Part shown: positions 16,736 through 26,336 of the stretch, piece by piece
How positions within the stretch are numbered: position 1 is the first letter of the stretch
Layout: each line of letters begins with the position of its first letter
Assembly: GCA_947074205.1 (NCBI GenBank)
Contig: CAMTOQ010000008.1
Span: 1-64,000 of the forward strand
Direction: 5' to 3'
DNA: 64,000 nucleotides
Source of the DNA: an uncultured Bacteroides sp.
GTDB lineage: Bacteria; Bacteroidota; Bacteroidia; Bacteroidales; Bacteroidaceae
The notes under the pieces: generated by a model
The model's input: the letters and a program-made list of their open reading frames with translations, nothing else
The model's database searches: none
Told to the model about the DNA's origin: nothing
Translations under genes and position numbers: made by a program

Positions 16736-18805
16736 ATGGAACACAAATATCGATATTTCAAGCGAGACATTAGCTGGCTCTCTTTCAATTATCGCGTATT
16801 ATTGGAAGCAGAAGACGCTAAGCTACCTCTCTACGAACGTATCAACTTTATATCTATCTTCACCTCTAACCTGGAGGAGTTTTACAAAGTACGAGTGGCT
16901 GATCACAAATCTGTGGCCACAGGTGCAACACGCGAAGACGGAGAGACCATTCAAAGTGCGGCTATCCTTCTTGACGAGATTACGTGCGAAGTAGCCAGAC
17001 AAATTAGAAGACGTACAAATATCTATCACAACAAGATTATACCTGGACTTCGCAAACTCCATATCGTATTCTATCAAAACAGTCAAGTTGAAGAGTTTCA
17101 CAAAGAGTTCATCACCACCTTCTTTAAAGAGGAGATTTTCCCCTTTCTACAACCTGTACCTATCAATAAAGGTCATGTTGTATCTTTCCTGCGCGACAAC
17201 CGCCTCTATTTAGCTGTAAGGGTGCTTACTAAAGACCAAAGTAACCCCATGGCACATCACTTCGTGATCAAAATCCCATATAGCAAGGTGCCTCGTTTCA
17301 TTGAGCTTCCGCAGCACGAAGGCTATTATTACATTATGTTCATAGAAGACATTATCAAAGCCAATCTAGGATTAATATTCCCTGGATATGACATAGATAG
17401 TAGCTTCTCAATCAAGATCTCGCGAGACGCTGATATCTTGATTGAGGATACTAAACAAGGTCTAGAACTAGTAGAGCAAGTCAAGAAGAAAGTAAAGAAG
17501 CGTAAAATAGGGGCAGTATGCCGCTTTGTTTACGACCGGCACATGCCGGCAGACTTTTTAGACTATTTGGCAGATACTTTTCATTTCAATAGAGATGAAC
17601 TTATACCTGGCGGAGCACATCTCAACCTAGAAGATCTGCGACTTCTGCCTAAACCTCTTCATAAAAGATATTATAAAGACGAGAAACCAAGGGCAATGCG
17701 TCTGAATTGTTTAAACGAGAAAAGCTCCATATTCAGTTATGTAGAGCAAAAGGACCTATTATTGCACTATCCATACCATTCATTTGAACACTTCATACAC
17801 TTCCTATTTGAGGCAGTGCACGACCCTAACACAGTAGAGATAATGCTTACACAATATAGGGTAGCCGAAAATTCCGAGGTAATCAACACATTGATTGCCG
17901 CAGCACAAAACGGGAAGAAGGTAACTGTGTTTGTTGAGCTCAAAGCTCGATTCGACGAAGAAAACAATCTGGCCACTGCCGAAATGATGAAGCGGGCTGG
18001 CATAAAGATTATATATAGCATACCCGGTCTAAAAGTACATGCAAAGGTAGCCTTAATACGCCGCAAAGGAGAGAATGGCAAGAAACTTTGCAACTTCGGC
18101 TACATCAGCACCGGTAACTTCAATGAAAAGACAGCAAAGATCTATGCGGATTGTGGGCTATTCACTGCCAATCCTCACATCACCTCAGACCTCCTTACGT
18201 TGTTTAAAGTATTGCAAGGTAAACTTCTTGCAAAATTCAATACCCTATTGATAGCACGTTACAATCTCATTACCGAGCTAAACGCACTTATCGACCACGA
18301 AATAGAGCTTGCTAAAAAGGGTAAGAAGGGAAAGATCATTCTCAAAATGAACGCACTTCAAGATACGACTATGATTGATAAACTTTACGAGGCATCCATC
18401 AATGGCGTAGAGATTGATCTAATCATTAGGGGTATCTGTTGCCTAATACCCAACCAACCATATAGCAAGAATATACGCGTCACACGCATTGTAGACAGTT
18501 TCTTGGAGCACGCCCGCATTTGGTATTTCCACAACAATGGTAAACCGAAAGTGTATTGCGGTTCTCCAGACTGGATGAAACGTAATCTATACAGACGTAT
18601 CGAGGCTGTTACCCCAATACTAGATAAGGATATTAAACAAGAGCTGATTGATATGCTCAATATCCAATTGTCAGACAATCAAAAGGGCTGCTTTGTAGAT
18701 GAAAAGCTACGAAACAGATTCAAAGGTTGTAACAATAATGAAAAAGTAAGGTCTCAATACACATTCTTTGACTATTTGAAGAACAAAAATGAAACACTTT
18801 TGTAA
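16736..18805 (+). CDS. ppk1: Polyphosphate kinase 1
   Basis: It makes inorganic polyphosphate from ATP reversibly. The ATG at 16736 is chosen over an adjacent in-frame GTG at 16733. The N-terminus KYRYFKRDISWLSFNYRVL is the family signature. The autophosphorylated histidine is His435 in GLKVHAKVAL and the second active-site histidine is His592 in FLEHARIWYFHN, matching E. coli numbering. The 689-residue length is standard. The phosphate transporter gene follows 67 bp downstream, suggesting joint phosphate storage and uptake. The metallophosphoesterase gene is divergent. Confidence 0.97.
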   Translation: MEHKYRYFKRDISWLSFNYRVLLEAEDAKLPLYERINFISIFTSNLEEFYKVRVADHKSVATGATREDGETIQSAAILLDEITCEVARQIRRRTNIYHNKIIPGLRKLHIVFYQNSQVEEFHKEFITTFFKEEIFPFLQPVPINKGHVVSFLRDNRLYLAVRVLTKDQSNPMAHHFVIKIPYSKVPRFIELPQHEGYYYIMFIEDIIKANLGLIFPGYDIDSSFSIKISRDADILIEDTKQGLELVEQVKKKVKKRKIGAVCRFVYDRHMPADFLDYLADTFHFNRDELIPGGAHLNLEDLRLLPKPLHKRYYKDEKPRAMRLNCLNEKSSIFSYVEQKDLLLHYPYHSFEHFIHFLFEAVHDPNTVEIMLTQYRVAENSEVINTLIAAAQNGKKVTVFVELKARFDEENNLATAEMMKRAGIKIIYSIPGLKVHAKVALIRRKGENGKKLCNFGYISTGNFNEKTAKIYADCGLFTANPHITSDLLTLFKVLQGKLLAKFNTLLIARYNLITELNALIDHEIELAKKGKKGKIILKMNALQDTTMIDKLYEASINGVEIDLIIRGICCLIPNQPYSKNIRVTRIVDSFLEHARIWYFHNNGKPKVYCGSPDWMKRNLYRRIEAVTPILDKDIKQELIDMLNIQLSDNQKGCFVDEKLRNRFKGCNNNEKVRSQYTFFDYLKNKNETLL

Positions 18806-18872
18806 TATCTATGTCACCCCTATGCAATATCAAAAAACGTACTTTGTCTGCTTAAGTGTATATATATAAAAT

Positions 18873-21131
18873 ATGGAAACAATCTACTTGTGCATTGTTA
18901 TTTTTCTTTTCGCATTGGCCATCTTCGATCTTGTGGTAGGAGTGAGCAACGATGCGGTAAATTTTCTTAATTCAGCAGTAGGGGCTAAAACAGCCTCATT
19001 CCGTACCATCCTTATAATAGCCGGCATTGGTGTATTTATAGGGGCATCCCTATCCAATGGGATGATGGACATCGCACGCCATGGTATTTATCAACCACAA
19101 CACTTCTATTTCGCAGAGATAATGTGTATTCTGCTGGCAGTGATGCTGACTGATGTCGTCTTACTTGATGTGTTTAACTCCATGGGGATGCCTACCTCAA
19201 CCACCGTATCTTTGGTATTCGAATTGCTCGGTGGTACTTTGGCATTGGCATTGGTAAAGGTAAACATGAGTGATGTGCTTACTTTGAGCGATCTGATTAA
19301 TACCGACAAGGCACTCTCCGTCATTATGGGTATATTCTTATCCGTAGCTATCGCATTCTTCTTTGGTATGATCGTACAATGGTTGGCACGTATGGTGTTT
19401 GCTTTCAACTACAAGAAACACATGAAGTACTCCATCGGCCTATTCGGTGGTATCGCTGTTACAGCCATCATCTATTTTATGCTTATCAAAGGATTGAAAG
19501 ATACAGCTTTCATGACTTCGGAAACTAAGTCTTTGATTTATGACAACACACTTTTGATTGTAGGCGGTTGCTTGGTATTCTTTACCATCCTAATGCAAGT
19601 ATTATATTGGTGTAAAATAAATGTATTCAAGGTCATCGTGCTATTGGGAACATTCTCTTTGGCTATGGCATTTGCAGGCAATGACTTGGTAAACTTTATC
19701 GGTGTGCCTTTGACCGGCTTCGCTTCCTTTATGGATTATACAGCCAATGGCGGAGATGTAGGTCCGGATGGGTTCCTTATGAGTTCACTGCTGGGGCCTG
19801 CCAAAACTCCTTGGTACTTCCTATTCGGTGCAGGTGCCATCATGGTGATTGCACTATCGACCTCTAAGAAAGCTCACAATGTGATTCAGACCTCTGTAAC
19901 TTTGTCACGTCAAGATGAAGGCGAAGAGACATTCGGTAGCACTCCAATGGCACGTACGTTAGTGCGCATTAGTATGGGGCTTGCCGGAAGTGTATCTAAA
20001 GTTCTTCCACAAGGGTTTAAGGATTGGGCAGACACTCGTTTCCGCAAAGACGAAGCTATCATTGCCGATGGTGGCGCATTCGACCTAGTTCGCGCTTCTG
20101 TTAACCTTGTATTGGCAGGTTTGCTTATTGCGGTGGGTACTTCCATGAAACTACCTCTTTCTACTACATACGTTACATTTATGGTGGCAATGGGTACCTC
20201 TTTGGCCGACCGTGCTTGGGGACGTGACTCGGCTGTTTATCGTATCACTGGTGTGCTCAGTGTTATAGCCGGATGGTTTATCACAGCCGGTGCGGCATTT
20301 ACTATCTGCTTCGTTGTAGCTCTTATCATTCACTTTGGTGGAACTATCGCCATTATTGTAATGATTGCGCTTGCGGTTTTGAGTTTAGTTCGCAGTCATC
20401 TGCTATACAAGAAGAAGAACAAGACACAAGAGAAGAGTGAGACACTGAAACAACTAATGCGAAGCAGCGGTAATGAAGAGACACTTCAATTAATGCGTCA
20501 ACATACCCGTGAGGAACTCAACAAAGTACTTGAGTATGCTGAAAACAATTTCAACCTTACTGTTACTTCGTTCTTACATGAGAACCTTCGCGGATTGCGC
20601 CGTGCCATGGGATCTTGTAAATTCGAGAAGATACAAATCAAGCAGATGAAACGTACGGGTACAGTAGCCATGTGCAAACTGGATAGCAAAACCGTACTCG
20701 AAAAAGGTCTCTACTACTATCAAGGCAATGACTTTGCCAGCGAACTCGTGTTTAGTATCTCTAGACTCTGCGAACCATGCCTTGAGCATGTAGACAACAA
20801 CTTTAAGCCGCTAGATGCTATTCAAAAGGGTGAGTTTGGTGATGTGGCAACAGCCATCACAGCATTGATTCACAATTGCCGCATCAAGATGGAGGCAAAC
20901 GACTACGATAATATGACAGATGAGTTGAGGCAAGCCAATGAACTCAATGCGCAGTTATCGCACTTAAAACGTCAAGAGTTGCAGCGCATCCAAAGCCAGA
21001 AAGGCAGTGTACGCGTTAGTATGGTCTATCTCACTATGGTACAAGAGGCGCAAAATGTGGTGACCTACACCATCAACTTAATGAAGGTGAGCCGTAAGTT
21101 CCAAGAAGTAAACGAGCATACACTACAGTAA
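18873..21131 (+). CDS. PiT-family inorganic phosphate transporter with long cytosolic C-terminal domain
   Basis: This is an inner-membrane phosphate permease. The two inverted-repeat PiT signatures are GVSNDAVNFLNSAVG near residues 23-37 and GNDLVNFIGVPLTGFASF near 270. About ten or more membrane segments end near residue 510. The remaining ~240 residues are soluble, helical and charged, with no membrane segment, resembling a PhoU/DUF47-like regulatory domain fused to the permease. At 752 residues it is much longer than single-domain PitA (~500). The position after ppk1 fits a role in polyphosphate metabolism. Confidence 0.92.
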   Translation: METIYLCIVIFLFALAIFDLVVGVSNDAVNFLNSAVGAKTASFRTILIIAGIGVFIGASLSNGMMDIARHGIYQPQHFYFAEIMCILLAVMLTDVVLLDVFNSMGMPTSTTVSLVFELLGGTLALALVKVNMSDVLTLSDLINTDKALSVIMGIFLSVAIAFFFGMIVQWLARMVFAFNYKKHMKYSIGLFGGIAVTAIIYFMLIKGLKDTAFMTSETKSLIYDNTLLIVGGCLVFFTILMQVLYWCKINVFKVIVLLGTFSLAMAFAGNDLVNFIGVPLTGFASFMDYTANGGDVGPDGFLMSSLLGPAKTPWYFLFGAGAIMVIALSTSKKAHNVIQTSVTLSRQDEGEETFGSTPMARTLVRISMGLAGSVSKVLPQGFKDWADTRFRKDEAIIADGGAFDLVRASVNLVLAGLLIAVGTSMKLPLSTTYVTFMVAMGTSLADRAWGRDSAVYRITGVLSVIAGWFITAGAAFTICFVVALIIHFGGTIAIIVMIALAVLSLVRSHLLYKKKNKTQEKSETLKQLMRSSGNEETLQLMRQHTREELNKVLEYAENNFNLTVTSFLHENLRGLRRAMGSCKFEKIQIKQMKRTGTVAMCKLDSKTVLEKGLYYYQGNDFASELVFSISRLCEPCLEHVDNNFKPLDAIQKGEFGDVATAITALIHNCRIKMEANDYDNMTDELRQANELNAQLSHLKRQELQRIQSQKGSVRVSMVYLTMVQEAQNVVTYTINLMKVSRKFQEVNEHTLQ

Positions 21132-21150
21132 GCATAGATTATTACCTAAA

Positions 21151-21193
21151 AAAGAAAGGATTGCAATCGTAATAATTGCAATCCTTTCTTTTT
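21151..21193. terminator. Bidirectional terminator between the PiT gene and the response regulator
   Basis: Perfect 17-bp arms (21151-21167 and 21175-21191) surround a 7-nt loop, with A and T runs on the two sides. The flanking genes are convergent. Confidence 0.88.
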
Positions 21194-21230
21194 ATGAATT
21201 TGTTTCTTAATGACTAAGGAGTATATCCTA

Positions 21231-21632
21231 TCAGCTCCACTTTAATTCGGGGAGAAAACTGCTTAAGCAATCTCTCAACATGCTAAGGGTGATAGGTTTT
21301 ACTAACATTTCTGAAGCACCTGCATTGATAGCATTATCTCTATCAGAACTAAATGCATAAGCTGTCTGCATAATGATGGGTATATCCTTATCTTCTTGTC
21401 GAATAATTTCAGTAGCTTCGAGCCCCGTCATAATAGGCATTTTGATATCCATCAAGATAGCCGCAGCTTTATCTTTATTCTCTCTGAAAAGTTGAACAGC
21501 ATCTTCGCCATTCTTTGCCCACAGAATATCACATTTCTTTCCTATTACAGCATTGATCAATTTAAAGTTGCTATCATCGTCTTCTGCCACAAGTATAAGA
21601 GGGCGATATACCTCTGTAACTGTATGTTCCAT
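21231..21632 (-). CDS. Single-domain response regulator (CheY-like receiver)
   Basis: This is a stand-alone receiver domain of 133 residues with no output domain. The acidic pocket is EDDD at 17-20, the phosphoacceptor is Asp62 in LMDIKMPIMTG, the switch Thr is Thr90 in IIMQTAYAF, and the conserved Lys is Lys112 in LVKPIT. A short N-terminal tail (MEHTVTEVYRP) precedes it. No histidine kinase is encoded nearby, so it is an orphan, perhaps a phosphorelay partner of a hybrid kinase elsewhere. Confidence 0.93.
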   Translation of the reverse strand: MEHTVTEVYRPLILVAEDDDSNFKLINAVIGKKCDILWAKNGEDAVQLFRENKDKAAAILMDIKMPIMTGLEATEIIRQEDKDIPIIMQTAYAFSSDRDNAINAGASEMLVKPITLSMLRDCLSSFLPELKWS

Positions 21633-21715
21633 TTTGCTTAATTATTAATACGATATCGTGTATCTAAATCATTACTAAAGTTTTGCAAGATAGAAAAAAA
21701 AGAGAGATTAATAGC

Positions 21716-21723
21716 TATCTTTG
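21716..21723 (+). promoter_or_regulatory. -7 box (TATCTTTG) for the ABC-F gene
   Basis: TATCTTTG lies 23 bp before the ATG at 21747. No TTG is seen at the optimal spacing upstream. Confidence 0.6.
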
Positions 21724-21746
21724 CACCTCAATTTTAATAAATAAGT

Positions 21747-23384
21747 ATGATTTCAGTTGACGGACTCGCTGTTGAATTCGGCGGAACCACACTATTCAGT
21801 GATATTTCCTTTGTAATTAACGAAAAAGACCGCATTGCCTTGATGGGTAAAAATGGTGCCGGCAAAAGTACTCTGCTCAAGATTCTTGCAGGAGTTCGCC
21901 AACCAAGTCGCGGTAAGGTTTCTGCACCAAAAGATTGTGTAGTGGCTTATCTTCCACAGCATTTGATGACCGAGGACGGCCGAACAGTATTCGAAGAAAC
22001 TGCCCGTGCTTTCTCTCATCTACACGAAATGGAGGCAGAGATTGATCGCCTCAACAAAGAGCTAGAAACTCGTACCGACTACGAGAGTGACAGCTACATG
22101 GAGTTGATCGAGAATGTTTCTACCATCAGCGAAAAATATTATGCCATCGATGCTACCAACTACGAAGAAGATGTAGAAAAAGCTCTTCTTGGTTTGGGTT
22201 TCGCACGCGATGACTTCCACAAGCAAACTAGTGACTTTAGTGGTGGCTGGCGTATGCGTATCGAGCTAGCTAAACTTTTGCTACAAAAGCCTGATGTGTT
22301 GCTACTCGATGAACCTACCAACCATCTCGACATCGAGTCTATCCAATGGTTGGAAGATTTCCTAATCAGCAATGGTAAGGCGGTTATTGTTATCAGCCAC
22401 GACCGTAAGTTTGTCGATAGCATCACTACTCGTACCATCGAGGTGACTATGGGCCGCATCTACGATTACAAAGTAAACTATTCTCAATATCTAGAACTTC
22501 GCAAGGATCGCCGTGTGCAACAACAAAAGGCTTACGACGAACAACAGAAGTTCATTGCCGAAACCACCGAGTTCATCGAACGTTTCAAAGGTACTTACTC
22601 TAAGACTCTTCAGGTGCAGAGCCGTGTGAAGATGCTAGAGAAGCTAGTTCTTCTCGAAGTAGACGAAGAGGATACATCGGCACTTCGTTTGAAGTTTCCA
22701 CCTTCACCACGTTCGGGCAGCTACCCCGTGGCTACAGAGCAGATTGGTAAGACTTACGGAGACAAGACGGTATTCCAAAATGCATCGTTGACCATCGAGC
22801 GTGGCGACCGAGTGGCATTTGTGGGTAAGAACGGTGAAGGTAAGTCTACTTTGGTGAAATGTATCATGAAAGAGATTGACCACGACGGTGTGTTGACACT
22901 CGGTCATAATGTACAGATTGGCTACTTTGCGCAAAATCAGGCATCTCTTTTGGACGAAAACCTTACTGTGTTCCAAACTATTGACGATGTAGCGAAAGGT
23001 GAAATCCGTAATAAGATTCGCGACCTACTAGGTGCATTTATGTTTGGTGGTCCAGAGGCTTCTATGAAGAAGGTTAAAGTGCTTTCGGGTGGTGAGCGTA
23101 CTCGTCTTGCCATGATTAAGTTGTTGCTTGAGCCTGTAAATCTTTTGATTCTGGATGAGCCTACTAACCACCTCGACATGAAGACGAAGGACATCTTGAA
23201 GCAAGCCCTGCTCGATTTCGATGGTACGCTTATTGTAGTTTCGCACGACCGTGACTTCCTTGATGGACTAGTAACTAAGGTTTACGAGTTTGGCAACCAG
23301 AAGGTGAAAGAGCACCTATGTGGTATCTACGAATTCTTGGACAAGAAGAAGATGGATAGCCTCACCGAATTAGAAAAGAAGTAA
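21747..23384 (+). CDS. ABC-F family ATPase (ribosome-associated type)
   Basis: It has two ABC ATPase domains on one chain and no membrane segments, as in ABC-F translation factors. The first domain has GKNGAGKST at 34-42, signature SDFSGGWRMRIELAKLL and Walker B VLLLDEPTNHLDIES. The linker (about 235-310) is helical and charged with the usual YSQYLELRKDRRVQQQKAYDEQ pattern. The second domain has GKNGEGKSTL, VLSGGERTRLAMIKLLL and LILDEPTNHLDMKT. Its 545 residues and linker resemble YdiF/Uup-like proteins. Resistance is possible for the class, but nothing here points to it. Confidence 0.93.
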   Translation: MISVDGLAVEFGGTTLFSDISFVINEKDRIALMGKNGAGKSTLLKILAGVRQPSRGKVSAPKDCVVAYLPQHLMTEDGRTVFEETARAFSHLHEMEAEIDRLNKELETRTDYESDSYMELIENVSTISEKYYAIDATNYEEDVEKALLGLGFARDDFHKQTSDFSGGWRMRIELAKLLLQKPDVLLLDEPTNHLDIESIQWLEDFLISNGKAVIVISHDRKFVDSITTRTIEVTMGRIYDYKVNYSQYLELRKDRRVQQQKAYDEQQKFIAETTEFIERFKGTYSKTLQVQSRVKMLEKLVLLEVDEEDTSALRLKFPPSPRSGSYPVATEQIGKTYGDKTVFQNASLTIERGDRVAFVGKNGEGKSTLVKCIMKEIDHDGVLTLGHNVQIGYFAQNQASLLDENLTVFQTIDDVAKGEIRNKIRDLLGAFMFGGPEASMKKVKVLSGGERTRLAMIKLLLEPVNLLILDEPTNHLDMKTKDILKQALLDFDGTLIVVSHDRDFLDGLVTKVYEFGNQKVKEHLCGIYEFLDKKKMDSLTELEKK

Positions 23385-23405
23385 TTAGCATTACATACAG
23401 CTTTT

Positions 23406-23447
23406 AATAGCGGTTATACTTATTAATGGAGTATAACCGCTATTTTT
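23406..23447 (+). terminator. Terminator after the ABC-F gene
   Basis: Perfect 15-bp arms (23406-23420 and 23430-23444) with a 9-nt loop are followed by a T run. They lie 21 bp past the stop. Confidence 0.88.
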
Positions 23448-23481
23448 TGTGGTTACTCTATCTTGCTACTCTTTAAAACTG

Positions 23482-23489
23482 TACCTTTG
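23482..23489 (+). promoter_or_regulatory. -7 box (TACCTTTG) for the GNAT gene
   Basis: TACCTTTG lies 47 bp before the ATG at 23537. The nearest upstream TTG is 16 bp away, shorter than optimal. Confidence 0.5.
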
Positions 23490-23536
23490 CGTTACCCCTA
23501 GGAAACCAAATCTCTAAAACTCAAATAAAAAACGAT

Positions 23537-24094
23537 ATGCTAAATCATCTAGGAACTCAAACCCTCTCAACGGAAAGACTTACCCTTAGAGCTTTCACAC
23601 CACAAGATAATAAAGATGTTCTCACCTATTGGGCCAGCGACCCAGCCGTGCAATCACTCTACAGTGAACCCACCTACTCTACCATTGAAGCTGTAAACGA
23701 ATTGCTCGATAAATACATCAGCAGATATAAGGAGCTCAACTACTACAGATGGGCCATTATTGAGAAAGAATCGGGCATCTGTATTGGCCAAATCGCCATA
23801 TTCCTCGTAGACGATAAGAATCACTTTTGTGAGATTGAATATGCGTTAGGGCAAAAATTCCATCGCAAAGGATATGCTACAGAGGTTGTAAAAGCTATTC
23901 TCGAATTTAGCTTCAATAAAGTAAACTTTCATAAAATGCAAGTGTGCCATAAAGAAGGAAATGTTGCATCTCAAGGAGTTATTAAGAAATGCAATTTTAC
24001 ATACGAAGGTACACTTCGCGACTATTTTTATATGGACGGAAAGTATGTCAATCGGGTGTACTATTCGATGCTGAGAAGTGAGTATTCGAAGTAG
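23537..24094 (+). CDS. GNAT family N-acetyltransferase (RimJ/RimL type)
   Basis: This is an acetyl-CoA-dependent N-acetyltransferase. The opening TLSTERLTLRAFTPQDNKDV is the RimJ/RimL-like start. The acetyl-CoA region is IEYALGQKFHRKGYATEVVKAILEF, with a Q/R-x-x-G-x-A-like motif in which the last Gly is followed by YATE. FHKMQVCHKEGNVASQGVIKKCNFTYEGTLRDYF completes the fold. At 185 residues it has the family length. The substrate (protein N-terminus, antibiotic or metabolite) cannot be told. It stands as a single gene with repeat array B directly behind it. Confidence 0.92.
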   Translation: MLNHLGTQTLSTERLTLRAFTPQDNKDVLTYWASDPAVQSLYSEPTYSTIEAVNELLDKYISRYKELNYYRWAIIEKESGICIGQIAIFLVDDKNHFCEIEYALGQKFHRKGYATEVVKAILEFSFNKVNFHKMQVCHKEGNVASQGVIKKCNFTYEGTLRDYFYMDGKYVNRVYYSMLRSEYSK

Positions 24095-24122
24095 TAAAAA
24101 TAGACCTATTTCCCCCATTTAC

Positions 24123-24211
24123 TGGCAAGGGCTACTCAGCTCGGTGGCAAGCTGTGGTCACCGCGCTGAGTAGCCCTTGCCAGCACGGTGAGTAGCCCTT
24201 GCCACCAAAGC
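24123..24211. repeat. 22-bp repeat array B (four units, mixed orientation, hairpin-forming)
   Basis: Units begin at 24124, 24146, 24168 and 24190. Units 1-2 read forward (GGCAAG...) and 3-4 reverse (GAGTAGCCCTTGCC...). Unit 1 and unit 3 form a perfect 18-bp inverted repeat (24123-24140 and 24165-24182). Inside it CGGTG and CACCG pair again. The array lies 28 bp past the GNAT stop. The remaining gap up to 24432 holds a weak GTTAC/GTAAC hairpin near 24294-24311 and the miaA promoter. Confidence 0.87.
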
Positions 24212-24401
24212 GTCTACACGTCACCACATACAACACTAGCAATCAATAGTTTACAAAAACAACGTAAAGCGCATAAATAGAAGGTCTCAATGTTACATTT
24301 ATCAGTAACAAAATGTACTATTGTGCCCTATATAGTCATAATATCGCCGACACATCGTCATTTTTTAAGAAAGGTCTACCCAAAATACGAAAGATTTTAT
24401 G

Positions 24402-24409
24402 TAAGTTTG
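24402..24409 (+). promoter_or_regulatory. -7 box (TAAGTTTG) for miaA
   Basis: TAAGTTTG lies 23 bp before the ATG at 24433 and downstream of the longer in-frame ATG at 24313. It therefore supports the later start. Confidence 0.6.
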
Positions 24410-24432
24410 TCAGTGTTATAAAATGTATAAAT

Positions 24433-25350
24433 ATGCCGAACTATGATTTAATCGCCATATTAGGTCCCACAGCATCAGGGAAGACACCATTTGCTGCAGC
24501 GCTGGCCAATCGTCTCGACACCGAAATAATCAGTGCAGACTCGCGCCAAATCTATCGCGAAATGGACCTAGGCACCGGGAAAGACTTGGCAGATTATACC
24601 ATCAACGGAAAGACTATTCCCTATCACCTTATCGATATTGCCGAGCCTGGCTATAAATATAATGTTTTTGAGTATCAACGCGACTTTCTGAAGGCCTACG
24701 AAGAGATAACAGAGAAGAGCAAACTTCCTATCCTTTGTGGCGGAACCGGCATGTACTTGGAATCTGTTTTGAAAGGCTACAAGCTGATGCCTGTCCCCGA
24801 AAATTCTGAGCTGCGTGCAGCGCTGGCCGATAAATCGCTAGAGGAGTTGACAGAGATGCTTGGTCAATATAAATCGTTACACAACTCTACCGATGTAGAC
24901 ACAGTGAAAAGGGCGATTCGTGCGCTGGAGATCGAAGTCTACTATGCGGAACATCCGGTAGAAGAAAGGGCTTTCCCGAAACTCAACAGCTTGATTATCG
25001 GTATCGACATAGATCGCGAACTGAGAAGAAGCAAAATCACTCGTCGCCTAAAGCAACGCTTAGACGAGGGGATGATCGACGAGGTGAGACACCTAATAGA
25101 TAAAGGCATCAACCCCGAAGACTTAATATATTACGGACTAGAGTATAAATATCTTACGCTATACATCACCGGCGAACTAAGCTACGATGAGATGGTCCAA
25201 GGCCTAGAGGTAGCTATTCATCAGTTTGCCAAACGCCAGATGACGTGGTTCAGGGGGATGGAACGAAGAGGTTTTAAAATAGATTGGCTAGACGCACAAA
25301 TGCCAATGAACGAAAAGATAGAATTTGTTTTGGACAAACTCAAAACATAA
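24433..25350 (+). CDS. miaA: tRNA dimethylallyltransferase
   Basis: It adds a dimethylallyl group to A37 of tRNAs reading codons that start with U. The start MPNYDLIAILGPTASGKT places the P-loop GPTASGKT at 11-18. ADSRQIYREMDLGTGK and the C-terminal QMTWFRGMERRGFKIDWL are typical. It has 305 residues, the normal length. An upstream ATG at 24313 would add a 40-residue tail that runs through the promoter box. The diacylglycerol-kinase-like gene starts 56 bp after its stop. Confidence 0.96.
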   Translation: MPNYDLIAILGPTASGKTPFAAALANRLDTEIISADSRQIYREMDLGTGKDLADYTINGKTIPYHLIDIAEPGYKYNVFEYQRDFLKAYEEITEKSKLPILCGGTGMYLESVLKGYKLMPVPENSELRAALADKSLEELTEMLGQYKSLHNSTDVDTVKRAIRALEIEVYYAEHPVEERAFPKLNSLIIGIDIDRELRRSKITRRLKQRLDEGMIDEVRHLIDKGINPEDLIYYGLEYKYLTLYITGELSYDEMVQGLEVAIHQFAKRQMTWFRGMERRGFKIDWLDAQMPMNEKIEFVLDKLKT

Positions 25351-25406
25351 ACATACAAACAGAGAAAGCAAAAAGAGTTCTGAACTTAAAAAAAGAGTCA
25401 GTAGTT

Positions 25407-26327
25407 ATGGTAGATCCGCAAAAATGGGGGGTGATATACAACCCTAAAGCAGGCACCCGGAAAGTAAAAAAACGCTGGAAGGAAATCAAGGAATATATGG
25501 ATGCCAATGGTGTATCCTACGACTATATGCAGTCCGAAGGTTTTGGATCTGTGGAACGTTTGGCAGGTATCCTAGCCAACAATGGCTACAAAACAATAGT
25601 CATAGTAGGCGGAGATGGTGCGCTAAATGATGCTGTAAACGGTATTCTAAACTCAGAAGTGGTAAACAAGGACGAGATTGGTATCGGTATCATTCCCAAC
25701 GGCATTGGCAACTACTTTGCACAATATTGGGGCATGGACATGGACTACAGAAAAGCGGTGGACACTATTATTAAAAACCGACGCCGCAAAATTGATGTAG
25801 GCTATTGCAAGTACTACGATGGCGAAAGACATCAGAAGCGCTTCTTTATCAACGCTATCAATATCGGTTTTGGAGCACGTATTGCAAAGGTCACCGACAG
25901 ATGTAAACGTTTTTGGGGATCGAAAACGATATCTTACATCGCCTCTTTCTTTTTGCTGTTTTTCGAACGCAACACCTATCGCATGCATCTTTGCATCAAT
26001 GGCGAGCATGTTCGCGGACGAATAATGAGTGTATGCATTGGCAATACCGATGCTTTTGGCCAAACACCAAGTGCAGTGCCCTACAACGGTTGGCTCGACG
26101 TATCTATCATCTATCGCCCTCAATTGATGCAAACCATGCTGGGGCTATGGCTATTGATTCAAGGTCGCATCCTCAACCACAAGCAGGTGAAGAGCTTTCG
26201 CACCAGGAAAGTGCAAGTGTTGCGCGCTCGCAACGCCCCTGTTGATGCTGATGGTAGATTGATGCCTAAAAAGTTCCCTCTAAAAATATCTATTATACAA
26301 GAGAAGCTAACGCTGATTATACCCTAA
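25407..26327 (+). CDS. Diacylglycerol kinase/sphingosine kinase-like lipid kinase
   Basis: This is a DAGK-catalytic-domain protein (YegS/DgkB class) of 306 residues starting at the ATG at 25407. A longer frame from 25284 overlaps miaA and lacks a start with a sensible leader. Motifs are WGVIYNPKAGTRK near 7-19, the glycine-rich VGGDGALNDAVNGIL with GGDG at 68-71, and GIIPNGIGNYFAQYWG. The second half has NIGFGARIAK and a putative C-terminal NVDGE-like site read here as DADGRLMPKKF. It probably phosphorylates a membrane lipid, possibly diacylglycerol. Confidence 0.9.
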   Translation: MVDPQKWGVIYNPKAGTRKVKKRWKEIKEYMDANGVSYDYMQSEGFGSVERLAGILANNGYKTIVIVGGDGALNDAVNGILNSEVVNKDEIGIGIIPNGIGNYFAQYWGMDMDYRKAVDTIIKNRRRKIDVGYCKYYDGERHQKRFFINAINIGFGARIAKVTDRCKRFWGSKTISYIASFFLLFFERNTYRMHLCINGEHVRGRIMSVCIGNTDAFGQTPSAVPYNGWLDVSIIYRPQLMQTMLGLWLLIQGRILNHKQVKSFRTRKVQVLRARNAPVDADGRLMPKKFPLKISIIQEKLTLIIP

Positions 26328-26336
26328 CATATTAAT

